Source: JAVBUP01 sp031555175 (GTDB lineage: Bacteria > Bacillota_I > Bacilli_A > Erysipelotrichales > Coprobacillaceae). Taken from it: a stretch of DNA of 38,868 nt. Both the position numbers and the translations under genes were made by a program. The DNA lies in contig JAVBUP010000021.1 in assembly GCA_031555175.1 (NCBI GenBank), forward strand, positions 1-38,868, given 5' to 3'. Positions 30,536-38,730 of the stretch are shown here, piece after piece. Position 1 is the stretch's first letter. The number at the start of each line of letters is the position of its first letter. The notes beneath the pieces were generated by a model. It was given only the letters and a program-made list of their open reading frames with translations, searched no databases and was not told the origin of the DNA.

Positions 30536-30564
30536 AGAATATGAAAAAAAGAACCGAAATATTC
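30536..30564 (-). promoter_or_regulatory. Sigma-E-like promoter of spoVID-ysxE
   Basis: On the minus strand GAATATT (exact KMATATT) and CATATTCT (fits CATAnnnT) are 14 bases apart, the sigma-E layout. The -35 lies in the stem of the engB terminator and the spacer is its T run. Confidence 0.65.
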
Positions 30565-30571
30565 CAGTTCT
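30544..30571 (-). terminator. Intrinsic terminator of engB
   Basis: On the minus strand AGAACTGG...TCGGTTCT forms a stem with AATATT in the loop, followed by seven T. It overlaps the engB stop codon and the spoVID promoter. Confidence 0.8.
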
Positions 30572-31154
30572 ATGCAATCAATTTTAAAATTTCTTCCCAG
30601 ACTTCTTCCCTACCAAATTTTGTTTCACTAGAAAATTTAATAAATTTATGGTTAGGATCAAATTCCAAAGTGTTTTTAATTAATTTTTCGTTTTTTATCC
30701 AATCATTTCTACTTACTTTATCTAATTTTGTAGCTACTACAACAGTAGGTATCTCATTATATTTAATATACTCATACATATCAACATCATCTCTACTTGG
30801 TTTATGTCTAAAATCAATGATTAGAATCATACATTTAAGTTGTTCTCTTTTCTCAATATAAGATTCAATCATTTTCCCAAACGATTCTTGTATTGATGCA
30901 TTTACTTCAGCATAACCATAACCAGGAACATCAACAAAATGCATTTCATCATTTACATTATAAAAATTCAATGTCCTTGTTTTTCCCGGTTTTCCAGATA
31001 TTTTTGCTACTGCTTTGCGTTGTAGCATTGTATTTATAAAACTAGATTTACCTACATTACTTCTTCCAGCTAAACAAATTTCAGGAATCTCCGTTTCTGG
31101 CCATTGCGATTCCCACGCAGCACTTAATACGTAATCAGCTTTCTTTATAATCAT
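30570..31154 (-). CDS. ysxC: Ribosome biogenesis GTP-binding protein YsxC/EngB
   Basis: This essential GTPase helps assemble the 50S ribosomal subunit. The 194-residue protein has the G motifs in order: G1 GRSNVGKSS, G2 around GKTRTLNF, G3 DVPGYGYA and G4 TKLDK, then a G5-like SSETKFG. The length is normal. ATG 31154 has GGTGAT 4 bases before it; the frame begins with a GTG inside the SD. It lies directly before spoVID-ysxE, a grouping also found in Bacillus chromosomes, but it is separated here by a terminator. Confidence 0.95.
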   Translation of the reverse strand: MIIKKADYVLSAAWESQWPETEIPEICLAGRSNVGKSSFINTMLQRKAVAKISGKPGKTRTLNFYNVNDEMHFVDVPGYGYAEVNASIQESFGKMIESYIEKREQLKCMILIIDFRHKPSRDDVDMYEYIKYNEIPTVVVATKLDKVSRNDWIKNEKLIKNTLEFDPNHKFIKFSSETKFGREEVWEEILKLIA

Positions 31155-31185
31155 ATTTATCACCAAAGTAAGTATAGCATTTTAT

Positions 31186-33237
31186 TTATTTTCTAACAAC
31201 TTTAATAAATCTATCACCGCATAATTCAAATCTGCAATCTATAAAAGCCTCTACATCATTATTATGGCTTATAACAATCACTATTTTATCTCTTAAATGC
31301 TCTTCAATATATTGATATATTAGTTTTCTTGTAATACTATCAATATTTGCAGTCGCCTCATCTAGAATATAAACATCATAGTTATGAACTAGCATCCTCA
31401 AAATCTTTATTACTTGTATTTGACCAGTGGAGATTGCAACACTATTAGCTAGAATACTATTACTAAGTATTTCTTCAAATGATTCAAGATTAAGAAAATG
31501 CAATATATATTTTAGTTTCTCTAAATCTATTTCTAAATCAAGAAAAATATTATATAAAATAGTGCCATCGATTAAATCTGGCGTTGAATTAATAAAGCAA
31601 ATCTTTTTATATAAAGAGTCAGTCTCTATATTTCTTAATTCAATATCATTAATCAATATATTTCCTTTATATGGATAATTATCATCGAATAGCAAGGAAA
31701 ATAATGATGTTTTTCCAATGCCAGACATACCAGATATTAACATATTTTCCTCGATATTGTAATCAAAATGGCTAAATAGCAATGGCTTATTTACATAGCC
31801 AAAACTTAAATCATCAAATTTTATTCTTTGTATTTTTTCTTCTAATATAATTTTTCCTCTTGAATCATTCTTATATAATGTATCTTTATATATTTCAAAA
31901 TAATTTTTCAAGTTTGTAAATTCAATAATACTCATTACTACTTCAGTATTAGCAGACAACAATAGCTGACACACCATTAACGAAAATACTATTCTTTCAA
32001 TATTTAACCCACTACTTATTGTATTTAGGGCAATAAATAATAGTATAGCATAGTAAAAAAACTGAATTGTGCAATTTAGTAAAATTATCCATTTACTTAA
32101 CTTTAACTCATTGCTGTAGCGCTTAGCATTGAAATCCTCTTTTAAAAAAATATAGTTGTTAAATACAACATCATGAAGACTATTTTTTCTAATAGACCAC
32201 AAATTACTTATAAAGTATTGAATTATATTATTTACTTTCGTTTGGGAGTAAAATAAAATTCTTGACTTCATTGCCAATTTATCAATACCATTTAATACAA
32301 ATAATAGCTCTATCAAAAAAAATAACAAATATAATATTAATAAACTAGTATCAAATAATAACAGCACTAAGCAATATATTAATAATGAACTTACTGAAAT
32401 AAAGAAATTTGTAAAAAACTCAATTAACTTTGACTCAAATTGATCAAGTGATAAATAATTATACAGTTTGCTATTATCCATTAAATAGTCATTAAGGTTA
32501 ATATTACTTGTCAAAAAGGAATATATACTTTTAAATGTAACAGACTCATCAATTTCATATCTTAACTCAGATTCTCGTTTTCGTTTAAATATTTCAATAC
32601 TTTTTTGAAACAGCATTATGATAATAAATCCAATGCTAATAGCAACCACTCCAGTTACTGATTTATTACTAATTGAGCGTATTAATAAACTACTATAAAT
32701 GGAAGCTACTAAATTAATTAAAATAATAACTCCCGATAGTATATAAATTGGCAACAATTTTCCTTTATACTTTCTTATTATATTTAAATAAAAACTCCCG
32801 AATTCTTCAATATTATCGTTTTCTTGATAAACATCTAGTTTTGTATCAATAATAATACCTAAAAAACGGCTAACCATTTCTCCTCTTGTCAATCTCAATA
32901 TTCCAAAATTGGGATCATTAACAATATACTTATCATTTCGATATCCTAAGACAGAAATAAAATGAACTAAATTGTCCTCACTATTAGTTAATAAAACATA
33001 CGGATAATCAAAATCTGATATATTATTATCCTCAATTCTGTAAGCTTTAGCACAAATCCTATACATTTCCATGAGTTTAATAAACTCAAATATACTAGTA
33101 CCCCCACGTCCAATTTTCATTTTTCTCTTAATTACTGTCGCATCTGACTTTATACCATAGTAGTCTAATATTGATAATGCTGTATACATAGCACAAGTAT
33201 TATTGTCATTTTGTATAAATGATTTATATTTTCTCAT
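31186..33237 (-). CDS. C39 peptidase-containing ABC exporter (bacteriocin/peptide type)
   Basis: The 683-residue protein would cleave a leader from a peptide and export it. Residues 1-125 form a C39 protease with the full triad: Cys15 (NNTCAMYTAL) after Gln9, His92 (LVHFISVLGY) and Asp108 (VNDPNFG). About six spans follow, then an ATPase with Walker A GMSGIGKTS and Walker B VYILDEATANID. The signature motif is ISTGQ in place of LSGGQ, and the C-terminal H-loop is ISHNND. ATG 33237 follows AGGTGAGA; the frame extends 36 codons upstream without an SD. No double-glycine precursor gene or HlyD-type accessory is seen within the window. It is 31 bases upstream of engB. Confidence 0.9.
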   Translation of the reverse strand: MRKYKSFIQNDNNTCAMYTALSILDYYGIKSDATVIKRKMKIGRGGTSIFEFIKLMEMYRICAKAYRIEDNNISDFDYPYVLLTNSEDNLVHFISVLGYRNDKYIVNDPNFGILRLTRGEMVSRFLGIIIDTKLDVYQENDNIEEFGSFYLNIIRKYKGKLLPIYILSGVIILINLVASIYSSLLIRSISNKSVTGVVAISIGFIIIMLFQKSIEIFKRKRESELRYEIDESVTFKSIYSFLTSNINLNDYLMDNSKLYNYLSLDQFESKLIEFFTNFFISVSSLLIYCLVLLLFDTSLLILYLLFFLIELLFVLNGIDKLAMKSRILFYSQTKVNNIIQYFISNLWSIRKNSLHDVVFNNYIFLKEDFNAKRYSNELKLSKWIILLNCTIQFFYYAILLFIALNTISSGLNIERIVFSLMVCQLLLSANTEVVMSIIEFTNLKNYFEIYKDTLYKNDSRGKIILEEKIQRIKFDDLSFGYVNKPLLFSHFDYNIEENMLISGMSGIGKTSLFSLLFDDNYPYKGNILINDIELRNIETDSLYKKICFINSTPDLIDGTILYNIFLDLEIDLEKLKYILHFLNLESFEEILSNSILANSVAISTGQIQVIKILRMLVHNYDVYILDEATANIDSITRKLIYQYIEEHLRDKIVIVISHNNDVEAFIDCRFELCGDRFIKVVRK

Positions 33238-33390
33238 TTTCTCACCTACTATAATATAGATAAGAAAAACTATTATTTCCATTATCGTAGATAGTTCATG
33301 TAAAATATGACATAATTTTGCAAAAAAACTATTAGTTACCCACATATTTTGATATAATTATATGGAAAATCTATGTAAAGGAGAAATACT

Positions 33391-35061
33391 ATGCAATTTT
33401 ACAATGTAGCTACTGCGACTACATTTGCTGATATCCAATGGGCTTTAGTTCTTGGAGGATTCGGTTTATTCCTTTTTGGAATAAAATACATGGGTGACGG
33501 TTTAAAAAGTTTCTCAGGTGAAAAAATAAGAGATATTATAGATAAATATACTTCTAGCCCACTAAAAGGGATTATTATTGGTGCTGGTGTGACTTGCGTA
33601 ATTCAGTCTAGCTCTGGAACTACAGCACTTACAATTGGCCTTATTCGTTCTGGTTTAATGACACTTGAACAAGGTGTTGGAATTATAATGGGGGCAAATA
33701 TTGGAACTACTATTACTGCCTTTCTGATCGGTTTAAAAATATCAAAATACGCATTATATTTTGTAGCATTAGGTGCAATACCAATCATGTTCTCTAACAA
33801 AAAGAAAACTCAATATGCTGGGCAAATATTATTTGGATTTGGTGCATTATTTTATGGGTTAGATTTAATGAGTTCACAATTATCCATGCTAGCTGATATA
33901 CCCGCTTTTACTGATTTTGCCACTACACTAGCTAGTAATCCGATTTATGGATTACTTGTCGGAACAGTTATGACATTAGTGATTCAATCATCAAGTGCTG
34001 TAATAGGTATATTACAGGCTATCTATTCTACTAATGTTATTCCAATTTCAGTAGCATTGCCGTTCTTATTTGGTTCAAATATTGGTACTACAATTACTGC
34101 AATATTGGCTTCATTTGGTGGATCAACTGCTTCAAAACGAGGAGCTGGCTTCCACGTTATGTTTAATGTACTTGGGACATTATTATTCATGATTTTATTA
34201 CAACCATTTATTAGTTTGCTTGTATGGTTAACTGCACAGTTCGGCTTCAATGGAGAAATGGAGTTGGCAGTTGCCCATGGAATCTTTAACATAGTTACAA
34301 CAGTGATTACTTATCCATTCATAGGAAAACTTGTTAGTCTAGTTAAGAAAATGATTCCTACTAACGAAAAAGAAATCCAAATGGATTTAAGTGAATTAAA
34401 TGTTAATGTAGTAGGATTATTCCCAAGCCATGCTCTTGGTATCGCTAAAGCGAAAACGATAGAAATGGGGAAACTTTGTGGTGAAGCATTAAAGCAAGTC
34501 GAGCTATACTTTGACTCGAAATCTAATCAAACATATGAGGCAATTCGTAGTATTGAGACTGCTATTAATACATATGATAGGAAGATTACTGATTACCTTG
34601 TGTTAATCGCTCATGAGGTCTTAAATGACCAAGATACTGCTACATATGTCTCTATGATGAAATCTGTTAAGGATTTAGAAAGAATTGGCGATCACTGTGT
34701 TAATTTAGCTGATTTTTTTGAGCAAGTATACGATGCTAAGGAATCATTCTCAGATCAAGCTACAAGAGATATTAAAAAAATGTTATCTGCTGTTAGCGAA
34801 ATGATTGCACTTTCTCTTGAAACATTTGAGGAATTAAATGATGACAAAAGAGATAGTGTTGAAGCTTTAGAGGAAAATCTTGATAAAATGAATGAAAAAA
34901 TGAAAGCACGTCACATTGTTCGCGTTAGTAATAAAGAAGAAAAATCTGATTTGGTTTGTACCTTATTTATAGATATTATTTCTAATATTGAACGCATGGG
35001 TGATCATGCTCACAATATTTCTGAGTCATATTTTAGAGTAGAAACTGATTTAGAAGATTAA
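33391..35061 (+). CDS. Na/Pi cotransporter-family protein with PhoU-like C-terminus
   Basis: The 556-residue membrane protein has the two inverted Na/Pi repeats, each with the QSSS signature (VIQSSSGTTALTIGLI and VIQSSSAVIGILQAI) and the GANIGTT/GSNIGTT motifs. A C-terminal cytoplasmic PhoU-like helical domain follows (MKSVKDLERIGDHCVNLADF and IISNIERMGDHAHNISE). It belongs to the NptA/YjbB group that moves phosphate with or against sodium. The direction is not decided by sequence. The start follows AAAGGAG. A TATAAT at 33353-33358 is a likely -10. It is monocistronic and divergent from the C39 exporter. Confidence 0.93.
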   Translation: MQFYNVATATTFADIQWALVLGGFGLFLFGIKYMGDGLKSFSGEKIRDIIDKYTSSPLKGIIIGAGVTCVIQSSSGTTALTIGLIRSGLMTLEQGVGIIMGANIGTTITAFLIGLKISKYALYFVALGAIPIMFSNKKKTQYAGQILFGFGALFYGLDLMSSQLSMLADIPAFTDFATTLASNPIYGLLVGTVMTLVIQSSSAVIGILQAIYSTNVIPISVALPFLFGSNIGTTITAILASFGGSTASKRGAGFHVMFNVLGTLLFMILLQPFISLLVWLTAQFGFNGEMELAVAHGIFNIVTTVITYPFIGKLVSLVKKMIPTNEKEIQMDLSELNVNVVGLFPSHALGIAKAKTIEMGKLCGEALKQVELYFDSKSNQTYEAIRSIETAINTYDRKITDYLVLIAHEVLNDQDTATYVSMMKSVKDLERIGDHCVNLADFFEQVYDAKESFSDQATRDIKKMLSAVSEMIALSLETFEELNDDKRDSVEALEENLDKMNEKMKARHIVRVSNKEEKSDLVCTLFIDIISNIERMGDHAHNISESYFRVETDLED

Positions 35062-35070
35062 TTAAAATTA

Positions 35071-35107
35071 AAACATATGGCATACTTTAATTAAGCCATA
35101 TGTTTTT
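35071..35107. terminator. Terminator between convergent Na/Pi and glcK genes
   Basis: An 11-bp stem AAACATATGGC/GCCATATGTTT with a 13-base loop has T after it on the plus strand and A/T-rich sequence on the other side, so it can serve both genes. Confidence 0.85.
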
Positions 35108-35117
35108 TATACTTATT

Positions 35118-36023
35118 TTATCTAAGTTGTGATTTTGGAAGCATAGCAGCTCCAATAGCTCCACAGTCCTCTACTTGAGTATCTAATAGTTTTATGTGCC
35201 CTCTCATACCAGGGAATACCATAGAGTTAAATTTTTCTTCCAATGCATCAAAGAAATGATGCTTTGACTTCATTACACCACCACCTAATACAAATGCATA
35301 AGGATCAACAACATGTGCAATGTCTGCAAGTCCACGGGCCATGAAAGTTGTGAACTCATCAACCAAGTTAATAGCAATTTCATTACCAACTGCCGCCAAA
35401 TCAAACACATCTCCTGCATGAGTTATTGATTCATTTGGCATTCTTTCTTTCCCTTTACGAACTAATGCAGTTCCACTACATTCATTCTCTAGCGCTCCCC
35501 CATTTAAACCATTGATTGATGGTTGCCCAGGATTAACGACAATATTAGCGATTTCTCCTGCGTGACCCCTATGTCCTGAAACAACTTGCCCATTAACTAC
35601 AAGTGCTCCACCAATACCTGTTGAGATAGTTACGTACTCAACAATTGGCATTCCTTTACCAGCGCCAAGTACTGCTTCAGCTAAACCAGCAACATTTGCA
35701 TCATTATCAATAAAAGTTGGCTTATCGAAATAGTCTTCTAATTTTCTTGCGATAGGATAACCTTCAAATCCAGGTAAGTTACTAGCCATTACCATGACAC
35801 CGTTAACAGTATCAACAGGACCAGGAACACCTATTCCAATACCTTCCATTGTTTCATGTCCATCCAGTTTTTCAATCATTTTAATTATTTTATTGCAAAC
35901 ATATTCAGGACCTTGAGATGCTTCAGTTGTCTCTTTTACTTCTCCTAATACTTCACCTTCTTCGGAAACCAATAAGGCACGTACATTAGTACCACCTAAG
36001 TCCACTCCCACATAATTCTTCAT
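35118..36023 (-). CDS. glcK: ROK-family glucokinase lacking the zinc motif
   Basis: The 301-residue cytosolic kinase phosphorylates glucose or a related sugar. It has the ROK ATP loop YVGVDLGGTNVRALL, the sugar site FIDNDANVAG (with the catalytic Asp) and STGIGGALVVNGQVVSGHRGHAGEIAN. The usual CxCGxxGCxE zinc site after that is replaced by QPSINGLNGGALENECSG with no paired Cys. So it is a non-zinc ROK branch, and N-acetyl-sugar or mannose specificity is possible. The ATG at 36023 has the proper distance to GGAGGA; an ATG two codons upstream is too close. It has its own promoter. It lies beside nagB, which suggests amino-sugar or glucose use. Confidence 0.88.
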   Translation of the reverse strand: MKNYVGVDLGGTNVRALLVSEEGEVLGEVKETTEASQGPEYVCNKIIKMIEKLDGHETMEGIGIGVPGPVDTVNGVMVMASNLPGFEGYPIARKLEDYFDKPTFIDNDANVAGLAEAVLGAGKGMPIVEYVTISTGIGGALVVNGQVVSGHRGHAGEIANIVVNPGQPSINGLNGGALENECSGTALVRKGKERMPNESITHAGDVFDLAAVGNEIAINLVDEFTTFMARGLADIAHVVDPYAFVLGGGVMKSKHHFFDALEEKFNSMVFPGMRGHIKLLDTQVEDCGAIGAAMLPKSQLR

Positions 36024-36052
36024 TTTCATTCCTCCGTTATTTATTCACCACA

Positions 36053-36081
36053 ATTATACATAATTATTGTAGGGCTTTCAA
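36053..36081 (-). promoter_or_regulatory. Sigma-A promoter of glcK
   Basis: On the minus strand TTGAAA and TATAAT are 17 bases apart, about 30 bases before the start codon. Confidence 0.85.
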
Positions 36082-36090
36082 TTGAATAAT

Positions 36091-36115
36091 TAAAAAACTG
36101 ACTAGATAGTCAGTT
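36091..36115 (-). terminator. Intrinsic terminator of nagB
   Basis: On the minus strand AACTGACTA-TC-TAGTCAGTT is followed by TTTT. It overlaps the nagB stop, so nagB and glcK are separate units. Confidence 0.8.
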
Positions 36116-36845
36116 ATTTATTTAATAATGATGCAGCATCCTCATCAATGACTAGAATCGTGTTAGGATGATTTTGCAAAGCACTAGCTGGACAGTCCGT
36201 AGAAGGTTCTAAATCAACCATTTTTTTAACAGCTTCTGCCTTTCCTTTACCACAAGCAATTACAAGCACTTTCTTCGCATTCATAATATTTGCAATTCCC
36301 ATAGTTACAGCATGTGTTGGCACTTCATCAATATTGTTATTAAAGAATAATCTTGCATTATCTTCTCTAGTTCTTTGATCGAGTTCTACATAATGTGTTA
36401 ATGAGTCAAAATCAGTACCTGGTTCATTGAATCCTATATGACCATTTCCTCCAATGCCTAATAACTGGATATCTTGAACATTAGATCTTAATAAGGCGTT
36501 ATAACGATCACATTCAGCTTGAATATCAGTATTACCTTGAGGCACTTCAACATTTTCTTTATTAATATCAATAAAATCAAATAAATTCTCACACATAAAA
36601 CGATAATAACTTTGTTCATGAGTACGAGGCAAACCATAATATTCATCCAAATTAAATGACTTAACATTTGCATATGATGTACCATTTTCTTTATGATCTT
36701 TTATCATTCTTTTATATAACCCAATTGGAGTTGATCCAGTAGCTAAACCTAATACAGCACTTGGGTTATTTTTTACAACTTCTACCATCACTTTGAAGGC
36801 AGCATCACTAGCTTCTTCATAATTTTTTACAACAATTACTTCCAT
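36114..36845 (-). CDS. nagB: Glucosamine-6-phosphate deaminase
   Basis: The enzyme turns glucosamine-6-phosphate into fructose-6-phosphate and ammonia, feeding amino sugars into glycolysis. The 243-residue protein is the short Gram-positive type. It has VLGLATGSTPIGLYKRM, SFNLDEYYGL with the catalytic Asp, the LGIGGNGHIGFNEPG signature with the catalytic His, and a lidless C-terminus (ALQNHPNTILVIDEDAA). The start follows GGAGGAATTTAA. A small inverted repeat covers its -10 region. nagA is not in the window. Confidence 0.96.
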   Translation of the reverse strand: MEVIVVKNYEEASDAAFKVMVEVVKNNPSAVLGLATGSTPIGLYKRMIKDHKENGTSYANVKSFNLDEYYGLPRTHEQSYYRFMCENLFDFIDINKENVEVPQGNTDIQAECDRYNALLRSNVQDIQLLGIGGNGHIGFNEPGTDFDSLTHYVELDQRTREDNARLFFNNNIDEVPTHAVTMGIANIMNAKKVLVIACGKGKAEAVKKMVDLEPSTDCPASALQNHPNTILVIDEDAASLLNK

Positions 36846-36861
36846 TTAAATTCCTCCTATG

Positions 36862-36882
36862 TAGTATAGATATATAATACTA
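36862..36882 (-). promoter_or_regulatory. Inverted repeat over the nagB -10 region
   Basis: The arms TAGTAT and ATACTA (9-base centre) overlap a TATACT that could be the -10 of nagB. The -35 is weak. It may be an operator or only an AT-rich coincidence. Confidence 0.35.
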
Positions 36883-36995
36883 AATTTAATGACTTATCTC
36901 AATGATAATTAAGTAAAATTGCCATAATAATTACTTTTATACTTTATATTTAGTCCAAAATGAGATAGAATATAAATGATATGGAGGAATGAAAT

Positions 36996-38711
36996 ATGAT
37001 TAAAGGTATAGGGGCTTCTAATGGTATTGCAATAGGAAAAGCATACAAATTAGATATGCCTGACTTAACAGTTGTAAAAACAACTATTTCAGACGTGGAA
37101 GCAGAAAATCAAAGATTTATAAATGCTTCTGCAAAAGTAAGAGGAGATTTAGAAAAGATTAAAGAATTTGCCACTGTAAATCTTTCAGAAGAAGAAGCAA
37201 TGGTATTTGATGCACATATGTTAGTGTTATCTGATCCTGAATTAGTGGATGGAGTTGCAAACTCAATTAAATCTAATAATGTTAATGCTGAGGTTGCATT
37301 AGATGAAATTACTAATGCTCACATTGCATTCTTTGAATCTATGGATGATGAATACTTTAGAGAGAGAGCTGCAGATATTAAAGATGTTAAGAGACGATTA
37401 ATGGCTGCATTAATGGGTAAAGATCTACCTAACCCATCTGAAATCAACGAAGAAGTAGTTATTATTGCTCATGATTTAACACCATCTGATACAGCGCAAT
37501 TAAACAAGAATTTGGTTAGAGGGTTTGCTACTGACATTGGCGGTCGTACTTCACACTCTGCTATACTTGCTAGAAGTATGGAAATTCCAGCAGTTGTTGC
37601 AACTAACACTGTTACTCAAAGCGTAAATAATGGCGATTTTGTCATCATGGACGGTAGTCAAGGAATTATTATTATTAATCCATCTAATGAAGAAATAACT
37701 GAGTACATCAAAAAAAGAGATGCTTTCATTGAATATAGACGTGAATTAAAGGCGCTAAAAAATGAGAAGTCAGTAACAAAAGATAATTATCATGTCGAAT
37801 TAGCTGCAAATATTGGTTCACCAAAAGATTTAGAATCAGTATTAGAAAATGGAGCTGAAGGAGTTGGTTTATACAGAACTGAATTCCTATATATGGAATC
37901 TGCTAATCTTCCAACAGAAGAAGAACAATATTCTGCTTATAAAGAAGTGTTAGAAGGAATGGCTGGAAAACCAGTTGTCGTAAGAACTCTAGATATTGGT
38001 GGAGATAAAGAACTAGCTGCAATCGAAATGCCAAAAGAAATGAATCCATTCTTAGGTGTTAGAGCTATTAGATTATGTTTTCAAAGAGAAGATATCTTTA
38101 GAACACAATTAAGAGCATTATTAAGAGCTTCAGTTTATGGTAATCTAAGAATCATGTTCCCAATGATTGCTACTTTAGATGAGTTCAGAAAAGCTAAAAA
38201 GATTTTACTAGAAGAGAAAGAAAAATTAGTATCTGAAAGTATTCCTGTTAGTAACGATTTCCAAGTCGGTATTATGATCGAAATTCCTGCTGCTGCTGTA
38301 TTAGCTGATCAATTCGCTAAGGAAGTGGATTTCTTCTCAATTGGTACTAATGATTTAATACAATATACATTTGCTGCTGATCGTATGTCTACTTCTATTT
38401 CATACTTATACCAACCATATAATCCAGCAATCTTAAGACTAATTAAGAATGTAATCGATGCTAGTCATAAAGAAGGTAAATGGACTGGTATGTGTGGAGA
38501 AATGGCTGGAGAATTAATGGCTGCCCCATTACTTATTGGATTAGGACTAGACGAATTTTCAATGAGTGCAACTTCAATTCTTGGTAGTAGAAAGTTAATT
38601 CGCGAGCTAAACAAGTCAGAGATGAACAAACTTGCAAGCGAAGCTTTAGAAAAAGGTACATATGAAGAAGTTGTTGAATTAGTTAAGAAATATACTGGAA
38701 TTACTGAATAA
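36996..38711 (+). CDS. ptsI: PTS enzyme I (phosphoenolpyruvate-protein phosphotransferase)
   Basis: Enzyme I takes phosphate from PEP and passes it to HPr, starting sugar uptake by all PTS systems. The 571-residue protein has the N-terminal phospho-His domain (GGRTSHSAILARSMEIPAVV, active His near residue 187). The PEP-utilising barrel carries GVGLYRTEFL, VVRTLDIGGDKE, FSIGTNDLIQYTFAADR and the C-terminal active Cys motif GMCGEMA. The start follows GGAGG at a normal distance. The usual upstream ptsH is absent and nagB is divergent, so HPr must be coded elsewhere. An IS3 element begins 19 bases after the stop. Confidence 0.97.
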   Translation: MIKGIGASNGIAIGKAYKLDMPDLTVVKTTISDVEAENQRFINASAKVRGDLEKIKEFATVNLSEEEAMVFDAHMLVLSDPELVDGVANSIKSNNVNAEVALDEITNAHIAFFESMDDEYFRERAADIKDVKRRLMAALMGKDLPNPSEINEEVVIIAHDLTPSDTAQLNKNLVRGFATDIGGRTSHSAILARSMEIPAVVATNTVTQSVNNGDFVIMDGSQGIIIINPSNEEITEYIKKRDAFIEYRRELKALKNEKSVTKDNYHVELAANIGSPKDLESVLENGAEGVGLYRTEFLYMESANLPTEEEQYSAYKEVLEGMAGKPVVVRTLDIGGDKELAAIEMPKEMNPFLGVRAIRLCFQREDIFRTQLRALLRASVYGNLRIMFPMIATLDEFRKAKKILLEEKEKLVSESIPVSNDFQVGIMIEIPAAAVLADQFAKEVDFFSIGTNDLIQYTFAADRMSTSISYLYQPYNPAILRLIKNVIDASHKEGKWTGMCGEMAGELMAAPLLIGLGLDEFSMSATSILGSRKLIRELNKSEMNKLASEALEKGTYEEVVELVKKYTGITE

Positions 38712-38730
38712 TCTAAAAAAGAGTTAGGAA

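Noticed and set aside
31186..33390. Bacteriocin gene cluster around the C39 exporter
   Set aside because: Neighbours are engB and a Na/Pi symporter; no double-glycine leader peptide, immunity protein or accessory exporter was found on either strand.
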